Assembly: GCA_910585565.1 (NCBI GenBank)
Contig: CAJUFC010000171.1
Location: 1 to 26,702 of the forward strand
Direction: 5' to 3'
DNA length: 26,702 nt
From: an uncultured Eggerthellaceae bacterium
GTDB taxonomy: Bacteria > Actinomycetota > Coriobacteriia > Coriobacteriales > Eggerthellaceae
Shown here: positions 1-7,000 of the stretch, one piece after another
Position numbering within the stretch: the first letter of the stretch is position 1
How the letters are laid out: every line of letters begins with the position of its first letter
Program-made: the position numbers and the translations under genes
Notes under the pieces: generated by a model
The model's input: the letters and a program-made list of their open reading frames with translations, nothing else
What the model was told of the DNA's origin: nothing
The model's database searches: none

Positions 1-1
1 G

Positions 2-775
2 GTGTTCGACACGGCGTTTCACCAAACCATGCCGCCCAAGGCCTACATGTACCCGCTTCCCATGCGCTACTACAACGAGCTGCACATCCGCCGCTATGGC
101 GCCCATGGCACCTCGCATCGCTATGCTGCGGCCCAAGCTGCGCGCCTGCTCGACCGGCCCATCAAGGACCTCGGCCTCATCACGTGCCACCTCGGCAACG
201 GCGGCTCCATCACCGCCGTCAATGGCGGCGAGTCCATCGACACCACCATGGGCCTGACCCCACTCGAAGGCCTCATGATGGGTACGCGCTCGGGCTCCAT
301 CGACCCGGCCATCGTGACCTACATCATGCGCCACGACGGCATCACCTATGACGAGATGGACAGCATTCTCAACAAGGAGTCGGGCATCCTGGGCATATCG
401 GGGCTTTCCGCTGACATGCGCACCGTCATGGCCGCAGCCGACGCCGGCAACGAGGCCGCTCACCTAGCCATCGACATGTACGTGTTCAAGGTGCAAAAGG
501 CCATCGGGTCCTACTATGCCATCATGCGCCGCACCGACGCGGTCGTCATGACGGCAGGCATCGGCGAGAACTCCGCCGAGCTGCGCGAGCGCATCTTCGC
601 CGGGCTGGCGCACATGGGCATGATCCTCGACAAGGAGAAGAACGACTTCACCGGTCAGATTGGAGTCGATCGCATCGTGTCGGTCGACGATTCGCCCATC
701 GCCATCTGCATCGTCACCACCGATGAGGAGATGCGCATCGCCCGCGAGACGGACGCCATCGTAGGGGCCCTGTAA
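2..775 (+). CDS. ackA: Acetate kinase, C-terminal two thirds (5' end outside window)
   Basis: Converts acetate and ATP to acetyl phosphate and ADP, reversibly, in the cytoplasm; in fermenters it usually makes ATP from acetyl phosphate supplied by phosphotransacetylase. The frame is open to the left edge, so the GTG at position 2 is an internal Val, not a start. About 257 of the family's usual 390-400 residues are present. Visible hallmarks are FDTAFHQTMP at the very beginning, GAHGTSHRY with the catalytic-site His, the phosphate-binding HLGNGGS, DTTMGLTPLEG followed by GTRSGSIDP with the conserved Arg, the adenosine-pocket TAGIGENS, and TDEEMRIARET near the end with the metal-binding Glu. The N-terminal motif with NxGSSS is missing only because of the window edge. 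The stop (773-775) lies 9 bp from the stop of the convergent GtrA-like gene. The pta partner, if adjacent, would lie to the left. The identification is secure. Confidence 0.97.
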   Translation: MFDTAFHQTMPPKAYMYPLPMRYYNELHIRRYGAHGTSHRYAAAQAARLLDRPIKDLGLITCHLGNGGSITAVNGGESIDTTMGLTPLEGLMMGTRSGSIDPAIVTYIMRHDGITYDEMDSILNKESGILGISGLSADMRTVMAAADAGNEAAHLAIDMYVFKVQKAIGSYYAIMRRTDAVVMTAGIGENSAELRERIFAGLAHMGMILDKEKNDFTGQIGVDRIVSVDDSPIAICIVTTDEEMRIARETDAIVGAL

Positions 776-784
776 GACGCGGGC

Positions 785-1198
785 TTACTCCAGGTTGTCG
801 AGCACCGGCTCGTCGCCCGCGTCGAGAAACTTCTTGCGGGTGACGAAGTTCCACAGCATCACGACTGCCGTCGCAACGAGCTTGGTGATGAGGTAGCTGA
901 TGCCCAGAAGGCCCGTGCCCAGCCACATGAGGCCATTGTTGATGCCCAAGCCAATGACCGACAGCACGACGAAGATCACGAACTCGCGACGGCGCGACAT
1001 GTTCTCCTTGTGCCGGAACACATAGCGCATGGACGCGAGGTAGTTGAAGATGACGGACACCGTGAACGAGATCGTCGCGCTGACAAGGTAGTTGACGCCA
1101 AAGAGCTCGGTCAAAAGCACCATGAGGCCATAGTCAATCACGAACGCGATGACGCCCACGATGCCGAACTTCATGAATTGAGCGATGAGCTGTTTCAT
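785..1198 (-). CDS. GtrA-like family small membrane protein
   Basis: A 137-residue protein of the GtrA family (PF04138), with four predicted transmembrane helices at about residues 11-33, 38-60, 73-95 and 99-118. The family motif FGIVGVIAFVIDYG opens helix 1, and a basic tail (TRKKFL) ends helix 4. Known relatives take part in export or flipping of polyprenyl-linked sugars for cell-surface glycans; the substrate here cannot be read from sequence. The ATG at 1198 gives the usual GtrA N-terminus, but the ribosome-binding site is weak (an AGG 9 bases upstream). An alternative Met is at residue 9. The gene starts 25 bp after the stop of the coiled-coil gene on the same strand and shows no promoter of its own, so the two are probably co-transcribed. 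Family assignment is confident; role is inferred from the family. Confidence 0.9.
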   Translation of the reverse strand: MKQLIAQFMKFGIVGVIAFVIDYGLMVLLTELFGVNYLVSATISFTVSVIFNYLASMRYVFRHKENMSRRREFVIFVVLSVIGLGINNGLMWLGTGLLGISYLITKLVATAVVMLWNFVTRKKFLDAGDEPVLDNLE

Positions 1199-1223
1199 AG
1201 AGATCGCCTGTGCGTTGCAGGGG

Positions 1224-3185
1224 CTAGTCTACGCTGATGCCCGAGTCGATGAAGATCCAGCTGCTGGAATCGATCTTGTTTTCCGAAGGCTTGTCTGCGG
1301 GGGGCTGCTCGTCGGCATCAGCGTCTGCGGGGTCTGCGGCATCAGCGGCGGCGTCTTCCGTGGCGTCGGCGTCTTCTGGAGCACTGGCGTCATCGGTGGC
1401 GGCCACAGCGCCTTCCGTGGCGGCCACAGCGCCTGCGTCCTCCGCAGCGCCTGCGCCTTCTGCATCGACAGCTTCAGCATCGGCGGGGTCGTGCGCAGCG
1501 CCTTCTCGGTCGCCGGGCTCGCCGTAGTCGACCCGGTCGTCGGAAGTGCCAGCGTCGCTGGACGGCTCTGAGGCGTCTGGGGCGTCTTCTGCTTGCGCTT
1601 CGGTGACAGAGGCTGAGGCTTCGTCGGCCGCGTCGGTCGCGGCAGCGGCAGCGCCTACAGCGGGCTCAGCCTCAGTCTCGGCAGACGGCTCGTCTGCTCC
1701 TGCGACGGCGCTGGTCGCACTGTCGGCAGGAACAGCGTTGTCGCGGTCTGCGCCAGCAACGGCGCCGCCGGCCTGCGATTCCTTGCCGGCCTGCGGCCCC
1801 TTGTCAGCCTGCGGCTCCTCGACCGCCGTCGCGCCAGCCGACCCTATCGGCTCGTCTGCGGGTCGCTCGGCTTGAGAGGCTGGCTCGGACGCATTCGCCG
1901 GTTCGCTCGCCTGCGACACCGTGGCCGCACGCACAGCGCCCTCGTCAGCGGCAGCCGCACCCGACTGCGCCGACGGCTTCCGCGCCTCGAGCGACCCCTC
2001 TTCCAAGAGGCCGTCGTCCAAGTCGTCATCAACGAACCAGCGGCTGCCTGCAAACGCCCCGTCCAGCTCAAGCTCGTCAAGCTCGTCTTCGTCAGCCGAC
2101 GCGGCAGTCGCAGCCGCAACGCGCGGGTTCGCAGAGGTGGGACGCGCACCTTCATCCTGAGGCATCAAGCGCACCGACGCCTCTTCCATGAACGCATCCT
2201 CTTGCAGCGCGTCTTCCTGCGGAGCCACCTCCTGAAAGACGCCCGCTTCGTCCTCCACCTCGTCGGTCTGCCCTTTGCGCCCCTCGGCGCGCGAGCGGAA
2301 GAGGTCAAGCGTGCCCAGGGCGCGCGATACGACCGACTGCTGCGCGTGCGCCCCCGAGCGCTTGGGCTTGGATGCAGCGGCAGCGCGAGTGACCTTCTGC
2401 AACAGCGTCTCGCGCGGCTCGAATTCGACGGGCGTCACGCGCGAGGCGCCATCCACCGAGATGAGCGGAATCTCCGCCGTGATGCTGGCGGAAGACACGC
2501 CTTGGCTCTCGTCGGCGTAGGCATCAGCCTCATACGCGGCAGGCGCCTGCGGCGCATATGACTGCACGTGCGGGATGTTCGCGCGAGCCTGCTCGGCAGC
2601 CAGCGACTTCGCCTGCACCAAGATGCTTTCGGCGTGGTCGAACGTGACCTTCGCGGATGCCTGCGCCTCGGCGACGATCTTGGATGCTGCAGCGTTTGCC
2701 TCAGTAATGATGCGATTGGCCTCGGCCTCGGCCTCGCCGATGAGGGCAATGGCCTCTCGCTTGGCCTCCTCAGTCACGCGCTCTGCCTCGCTGGTCGCCT
2801 CGCCCACGATGCGCTCGGCTTCGCTGTTTGCCTCGGTCAGGATGCTGTTCGCATCGATCTGAGACTGCTGCACCGTCTGGGCTGCGCGAGCATTTGCGGC
2901 CTCTGCCGACTGCGCGCTCGCCTGATAGACCTCGTCCATCATCGTCCGCACCGATGCGACATACTCGTCCGCCGCATACTGGGCACTCTCGAAGATGCCG
3001 CTCAGAGCGAGCGACGCCTCGGCGATCGAGCCCGCGTTTGCGATGCGAATCTGCCGGGCGTTGAGCTGGTGTGCGAAGTCATCTCGCTGCGCAGCCACGT
3101 TTCGCTCCCGCTGCTGCAGCGAATGAACGACCTCGATGAGCTGACTTTTGTTCAGTTTGTTCAGCGAATTGTCGCTAGCGGCCAC
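1224..3185 (-). CDS. Coiled-coil protein with long acidic Ala-rich tail (DivIVA-like in style; function unknown)
   Basis: A 653-residue protein starting at the GTG at 3185. GGAG (3191-3194) sits 5 bases upstream of this start, and a TATAAT box lies just beyond, which rules out the longer reading frame beginning at 3311. Residues 1-90 hold LNKLNKSQLIEVVHSLQ and GSIAEASLALSGIFESAQ. From memory, the latter resembles a conserved block (GSIAEA.L.L.G.FE.AQ.AA..Y) in uncharacterised Gram-positive proteins often found near surface-polysaccharide genes. Residues about 90-205 form a coiled coil built on 11-residue repeats. From about residue 215 to 635 the chain is acidic, rich in Ala, Glu and Asp, and probably disordered. 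The extreme C-terminus regains hydrophobic residues (SSWIFIDSGISVD), which may be a binding tail. There is no signal peptide or membrane segment, so it is probably cytoplasmic. DivIVA-like polar scaffolding is a possibility only; the N-terminal DivIVA membrane-binding motif is not evident. Confidence 0.72.
   Translation of the reverse strand: MAASDNSLNKLNKSQLIEVVHSLQQRERNVAAQRDDFAHQLNARQIRIANAGSIAEASLALSGIFESAQYAADEYVASVRTMMDEVYQASAQSAEAANARAAQTVQQSQIDANSILTEANSEAERIVGEATSEAERVTEEAKREAIALIGEAEAEANRIITEANAAASKIVAEAQASAKVTFDHAESILVQAKSLAAEQARANIPHVQSYAPQAPAAYEADAYADESQGVSSASITAEIPLISVDGASRVTPVEFEPRETLLQKVTRAAAASKPKRSGAHAQQSVVSRALGTLDLFRSRAEGRKGQTDEVEDEAGVFQEVAPQEDALQEDAFMEEASVRLMPQDEGARPTSANPRVAAATAASADEDELDELELDGAFAGSRWFVDDDLDDGLLEEGSLEARKPSAQSGAAAADEGAVRAATVSQASEPANASEPASQAERPADEPIGSAGATAVEEPQADKGPQAGKESQAGGAVAGADRDNAVPADSATSAVAGADEPSAETEAEPAVGAAAAATDAADEASASVTEAQAEDAPDASEPSSDAGTSDDRVDYGEPGDREGAAHDPADAEAVDAEGAGAAEDAGAVAATEGAVAATDDASAPEDADATEDAAADAADPADADADEQPPADKPSENKIDSSSWIFIDSGISVD
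2622..2852 (-). repeat. Seven consecutive 11-residue (hendecad) coiled-coil repeats
   Basis: In the coiled-coil protein the pattern A-[N/E/K/S/I]-x-[I/V/L]-[I/L/V/T]-x-[E/D]-[A/H]-x-x-x recurs exactly every 11 residues with no insertion. Examples are ANSILTEANSE, AERIVGEATSE, AERVTEEAKRE, AIALIGEAEAE, ANRIITEANAA and ASKIVAEAQAS. The seventh copy (AKVTFDHAESI) is degenerate. Hendecad spacing favours a straight or slightly right-handed coiled coil instead of a heptad supercoil. The DNA here is rich in repeated gcctcg words. Confidence 0.8.
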
Positions 3186-3206
3186 AAGCTCTCCGTTCCC
3201 ACGCAC

Positions 3207-3212
3207 ATTATA
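3207..3212 (-). promoter_or_regulatory. Probable -10 box (TATAAT) of the coiled-coil/GtrA operon
   Basis: The minus strand reads a perfect TATAAT here. A transcript beginning about 7 bases downstream (near 3200) would have a leader of about 15 nt that still includes the GGAG ribosome-binding site and the GTG start at 3185. No good -35 hexamer is seen 16-18 bp upstream (GTGCGG or TGTGCG), so an activator may be needed or the call may be fortuitous. Confidence 0.55.
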
Positions 3213-3290
3213 TGCGTACAGTGTATCACCCGCACATGAAGCCTTTGTGCATCGATACGCCTGCGGCACCACAGCCCGGCGACGTACAAA

Positions 3291-3311
3291 TTGCCCCGGC
3301 AAACGGGGCAA
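3291..3311. repeat. Inverted repeat in the divergent intergenic region
   Basis: The perfect 7-bp arms TTGCCCC and GGGGCAA are separated by 7 bp. There is no following T-tract on the plus strand and only TTTGT on the minus strand, and no gene ends here, so it is not a convincing terminator. It could be an operator or an RNA hairpin in an upstream transcript. The rest of the 3186-3376 spacer shows only the promoter box and the brn palindrome. Confidence 0.4.
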
Positions 3312-3339
3312 AGCGCCCGACTCGCCACGTTCATATTTT

Positions 3340-3377
3340 TATGGATAGTATACATACAAATATGTATACTATCCATA
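3340..3377 (+). promoter_or_regulatory. Long palindrome at brnT start; likely BrnA operator and promoter
   Basis: Two perfect 17-bp arms (3340-3356 and 3361-3377) flank a 4-base loop CAAA, and each contains a GTATAC-type core (AGTATACAT / ATGTATACT). It is AT-rich in otherwise GC-rich DNA. A candidate promoter lies inside it: TGGATA (3342-3347, 4 of 6 matches to -35), a 17-bp spacer, and TATACT (3365-3370, 5 of 6 matches to -10). BrnA-type antitoxins are known to repress their own operon by binding inverted repeats at the promoter; that this palindrome is the site is inference. Confidence 0.75.
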
Positions 3378-3685
3378 TGATTATGTATGGCATCATATCC
3401 TTCCAATGGGATGATCGAAAGGCGGAATCGAACGCCAAGAAGCATGGCGTGTCGTTCGAGGAGGCATCAACGGTCTTTTACGACCCTCATGCTCTGCGGA
3501 TCAGCGATGACGCGCACTCTGACGAGGAAGACCGCTTCGTTATCATGGGTCTCAGCTCGGTTGCCCGCGTGCTCACGGTATGTCACTACTCTCGCGAGCC
3601 CGACGACATTATCCGCATCATCTCTGCACGCCATGCGACCAAGCAGGAGCAAGCTGTCTACTGGAGGCGATGGAATGAAAACTGA
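3377..3685 (+). CDS. brnT: BrnT family type II toxin (RelE-like ribonuclease fold)
   Basis: A toxin of about 102 residues of the BrnT/DUF497 family, known members of which are RNases that stop translation until neutralised by BrnA. Visible family motifs in order are FQWDDRKAESNAKKHGVSF, EEASTVFYDP, a D-A-H-S-DEEDR segment, VCHYSRE and IRIISARHATKQE near the C-terminus. These carry the conserved Lys/His/Arg residues of the fold. The start is uncertain: in-frame ATGs lie at 3341, 3362, 3377 and 3383, and none has a ribosome-binding site. The ATG at 3377 coincides with the start site predicted from the TATACT box, which suggests a leaderless message; 3383 gives the more typical length. The gene overlaps brnA by 11 bp, with the toxin first as usual for this family. 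Identification is strong; the start is not. Confidence 0.93.
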   Translation: MIMYGIISFQWDDRKAESNAKKHGVSFEEASTVFYDPHALRISDDAHSDEEDRFVIMGLSSVARVLTVCHYSREPDDIIRIISARHATKQEQAVYWRRWNEN

Positions 3686-3890
3686 GTATGACTTCTCAAG
3701 CGCCGAGCCTAACCCCTACGTAGGCAAGCTGCGCAAGCCCGTAACCATGAACCTCGATGCCTACGTCATCGATTACTTCAAGCGAGAGGCCGACCGAACG
3801 GGCATTCCCTACCAGCGGCTCATCAATCTCTACCTCATTCAATGCGTGAACGAGAAGCGCACCGTCTCATTCACCCCAAGCCCCCACTAG
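3675..3890 (+). CDS. brnA: BrnA family antitoxin (ribbon-helix-helix repressor)
   Basis: A 71-residue protein with the BrnA hallmarks: a short N-terminal segment YDFSSAEPNPYVGKL that in known pairs wraps the toxin, then a ribbon-helix-helix DNA-binding domain (KPVTMNLDAYVIDYFKREA, a turn at DRTGIPYQ, and LINLYLIQC). The ATG at 3675 lies inside the end of brnT, with GGAGG (3663-3667) 7 bases upstream, so translation is coupled. It should bind BrnT and, as a dimer, repress the operon through the palindrome at 3340-3377. The stop at 3888-3890 is 32 bp from the stop of the convergent giant surface-protein gene, with no clear terminator between. Confidence 0.93.
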   Translation: MKTEYDFSSAEPNPYVGKLRKPVTMNLDAYVIDYFKREADRTGIPYQRLINLYLIQCVNEKRTVSFTPSPH

Positions 3891-3922
3891 CGCCGCGGCC
3901 AAGCACCCCTGAGCGGCTGGCG

Positions 3923-4075
3923 CTAGCGCACTGAGCGTTGGCGGTCGTGGGGGGCGCGACGGCGGATGACGGCGACGAAGAGAAGGATGAAGGCCGTCAC
4001 GGTCAGCACGAGGGCAGCGAGGAGCCTGATCTCGTCGCCGGCCTTCACCATGGTTGCGGGGTTGGTGTTAGGCAG
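3923..4075 (-). other. C-terminal cell-wall sorting signal (LPNTN variant)
   Basis: The last 50 residues of the giant protein contain LPNTN (4061-4075), an 11-residue spacer after the following Pro, a 20-residue hydrophobic helix LLAALVLTVTAFILLFVAVI (3965-4024), then RRR and a basic 13-residue tail to the stop. This is the classical layout of a sortase substrate. The fifth motif residue is Asn in place of Gly, which is unusual for class A sortases and recalls the Asn ending of NPQTN-type signals. Anchoring by sortase is likely; which class is not determinable here. Confidence 0.85.
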
Positions 4076-7000
4076 CGGCGTGGTGCCGTTCGCGACATCC
4101 TCGTGCGTCATGCCAAGGTCAACGGAGTTCTCGTGGTCGCGCATCCACAGGAAGGGCTCGGTCATCTTGTGCGTGATGCCGTAGACGTTTGCCGACTCGT
4201 CACGCGGACCAACCACCATGAGCGCATCGGTGGCACCGTCGCGCTCGCTGGCAAGGTCGTCAACGCTCTCCCAGTCGGAGTCAAGGTTGTCGTCCTCGGA
4301 GGCATCCTTCGGCACGAACGCATAGCCCTCAGGCAAGGTGGAACGCACGCGATACTCATAGGGGTTGCCCTCGGCATCCATCAGCTCCAGCTCGTTGAAT
4401 TCGTAAAGCCCCTCAGCGGTCGCCTCTATGCGGCCCACCTCCGTCCAGGCAGTCGGCTCGCCGTAGCCAGCCATGGAGTCGAGCTCGCCCGTCACGGCCA
4501 GCGCGCTCGTGCCGCGCTCGGCCATCGGCGACGATATCCCATACGCCGACAACGCAGCAGCAGACAGCGGACCATGCGCGTTGAGGCCACGTGCGAAGCT
4601 GCCGCCTATCGGCTCGCCTTCGGCATCCAAATCGGTGTTGCGATCGCTGTCGATGCTGCCCGTGCTGCCGAAGCGGTCCGCAGCGTCAAAGGCGACTGAC
4701 CGCCGTTCGAGTATCACCTCATGTCCCGCCATCGGCGTCGAGGCCGCATCCTGCACACCGTCGCCATCGGGGTCGTCAAACACCCAGCCAGAAATGGAGG
4801 CGAGCCCATACGGCACGAGTCCCGCATCGTTGTTGTCAGAGTCATGCGCCTCGACCATCGACCACGACCCTTCCGGACCGACGGCATAGATGCCATAGTC
4901 GCCATCGGGCGCATCTTCGCCCATGGAGGGGTTCTCGTCGTCGCCCGGCGCTGTGTCGTCGCCCGGCTCGCCACTGCCGTCGCCCGGCGTCACGTCGTCG
5001 CCGTCGCCCGGCGCTCCGTCATCGCCCTCACCCGACGACTCGCCTTCGCCCGCACTGTCGGCACGCGCCAGCGGCAGGGCCGCCGCCATCTGCGGCAGCT
5101 CGGAGGAGCCAGCCTCATGGAAGGCAGCCAGCACGATGAGGCCGCCATGCGCCTCGTCAGGCACGATGCGTGCCGTCATCTCGTCTAGGTCGGAGTCGAC
5201 CGCCCCGTCTGGCACGGCCCCCAGAATCGACACCTCGTACTTCTCGGGGAGCTCGAGCGCATGGACGCGATAGCCGTAGGCGACGCTCGCCCACGTGCCA
5301 TCCTCGCCCTCGAAGCGGCCAGCGCCGCGCAGCGCGCCGAACACCCACTCGCCGTTGACGTCGCTCGTCATGCTGTCGATGGCGAACGCATCGTCGAACG
5401 TCCAGCCGTCGCCGTTCCAGTAATAGCGGTCGATCGACATCGGCACGCCCGCAATGGGCGCCTCGCCCGCAGCGCGTACGCCGTCGTGGTCGGCATCCTC
5501 CCACACGATGCCGCGGATGGCTGCCACCGCATACGGCACGAACCCAGCGTCGTTGCCCACTGATGTCCGCATGCCAACAGCGGAGTACTCGATGCCAGCA
5601 GGTCCGGGAATGCGCAGCACCACCGACTCGTCCGCCGTCGCCGCCGTCGCCAGAACGATCATGCCCTCAACGGCCACGTCGGGCTGGAAACGCAGGGTGG
5701 CAGAGCTCAAGTCAGAGTCGGTGAGCGGGTTGGTCCCTTGGTTCATGAACGTGAGCGTATAGTTCTCGTCGATGTTACGCGCCCGCACCTCATACCCATA
5801 GACGACGTGATCGGCATGCTGATCGGCCAACGAGAAGCTCGTCGTCTCCAGCCCGTCGAACCGCCACGTGCCGTCAGCCTCGGGCACCGTCGTCTGCGTG
5901 GCTTCCTCGTCGATGACCCACGTCTCTGCCGCGACGTCATACCAATAGCGCTGCAAAACGATCTCGGCGCCGGTGAAGGGCGACTCGCCATCTGCCCGAA
6001 TGCCGTCCACGTCCGCGTCAACCCACAGCCTGCCTTCGATGGAGGACGTGCGGATGACGGTCACAAGCCCCGCGTCTCCGCCGCGGTTGTCCAGCAGCGG
6101 ACGCGGGATGTCATAGACGATGCCTTGATACTCGGCTTCGTACTGGCTGCCCGGCACAGTGGGCGCAGCCACGACGATGAAGCCATCTTGGCGCAGGTGA
6201 GCCTCGTCGGCACGCGCATTGGTCATGTCGTCGAGGTCGACCGGCCCATCAGCTGACACGTACTGCTCGTACAGGACCTGGTCGTCCGCCGTCTCGGTGT
6301 GGTCGAGGTCGGAATCGAAGCGAACCTGAGCGCTGGCGACGTGATGGCGGCTGGCAGCCGTCTCTTCCGGTTGCACGAGCTCGACACGATAGAGGCACAG
6401 CCGGATGTGATCGACCTTCGTGACGTCGTCTGCCGCCGCCTCGCCCTCGCGCACGATCAGCGTGCGCAGGTCGAACTGGCTCGGCTGCAGGACGTGCGCG
6501 TTGCCGCCCTCGTCGTAGGCCACCCCAACATAGCTGGGCAGCTTCGTGAACTCATATACGCCCTCGTCGTCTGTCAGCGCAACCTGGTAGCCCAGCAGCT
6601 CGCCCGTCTCCTCGTCGCGATCACCGAACGCGCGATTCTGCATCAGAGCGACCGCCGCGGGGTCATCGGAATCATCGGGGCTATCCGAACCGTCGGGGCC
6701 GGTCGGCTCGTCCGGCTCGACAGGCTCGACAGGCTCGCCCGCGCCTTCCCGCACGACAGGACCATCCGGGTCATTCGACCCACCCGGCTCCGTCCCCTCA
6801 TCTGGCTCAGGAACCTCGCCCGGGACCGCAACATAATATTGAGTGAGACGCATCTCGACGCCAGCGATGGGATCCTCGCCGTCGATGCGCTCAACTGGCG
6901 GCGCGTCGGCAGTGTCGATGCGCGTCTCGAACGCACGCACGCCGTCGTAGTTGCGGTCATCCCACACCACGCCGCGCACCGAGGCCGCCTTGTCGGGCTC

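Noticed and set aside
776..784. Bidirectional terminator between ackA and the GtrA-like gene
   Set aside because: The 9-bp gap has no stem-loop; any terminator would have to lie within the coding ends and none is clear.
3186..3311. Upstream start at 3311 for the coiled-coil gene (42 more residues)
   Set aside because: The extension reads MPRLPGQFVRRRAVV and contains the TATAAT box; the GTG at 3185 has a GGAG at good spacing and begins the conserved part.
3212..3376. Upstream start at 3212 for BrnT, or a separate peptide across the palindrome
   Set aside because: The extra residues lie across the operator palindrome and have no resemblance to BrnT proteins, which start a few residues before the F-x-W-D motif.
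3918..3931. GCGCTAGCGC palindrome at the stop of the giant gene as a terminator
   Set aside because: Only 5-bp arms, no loop and no T-tract on either strand; it is not a convincing terminator.
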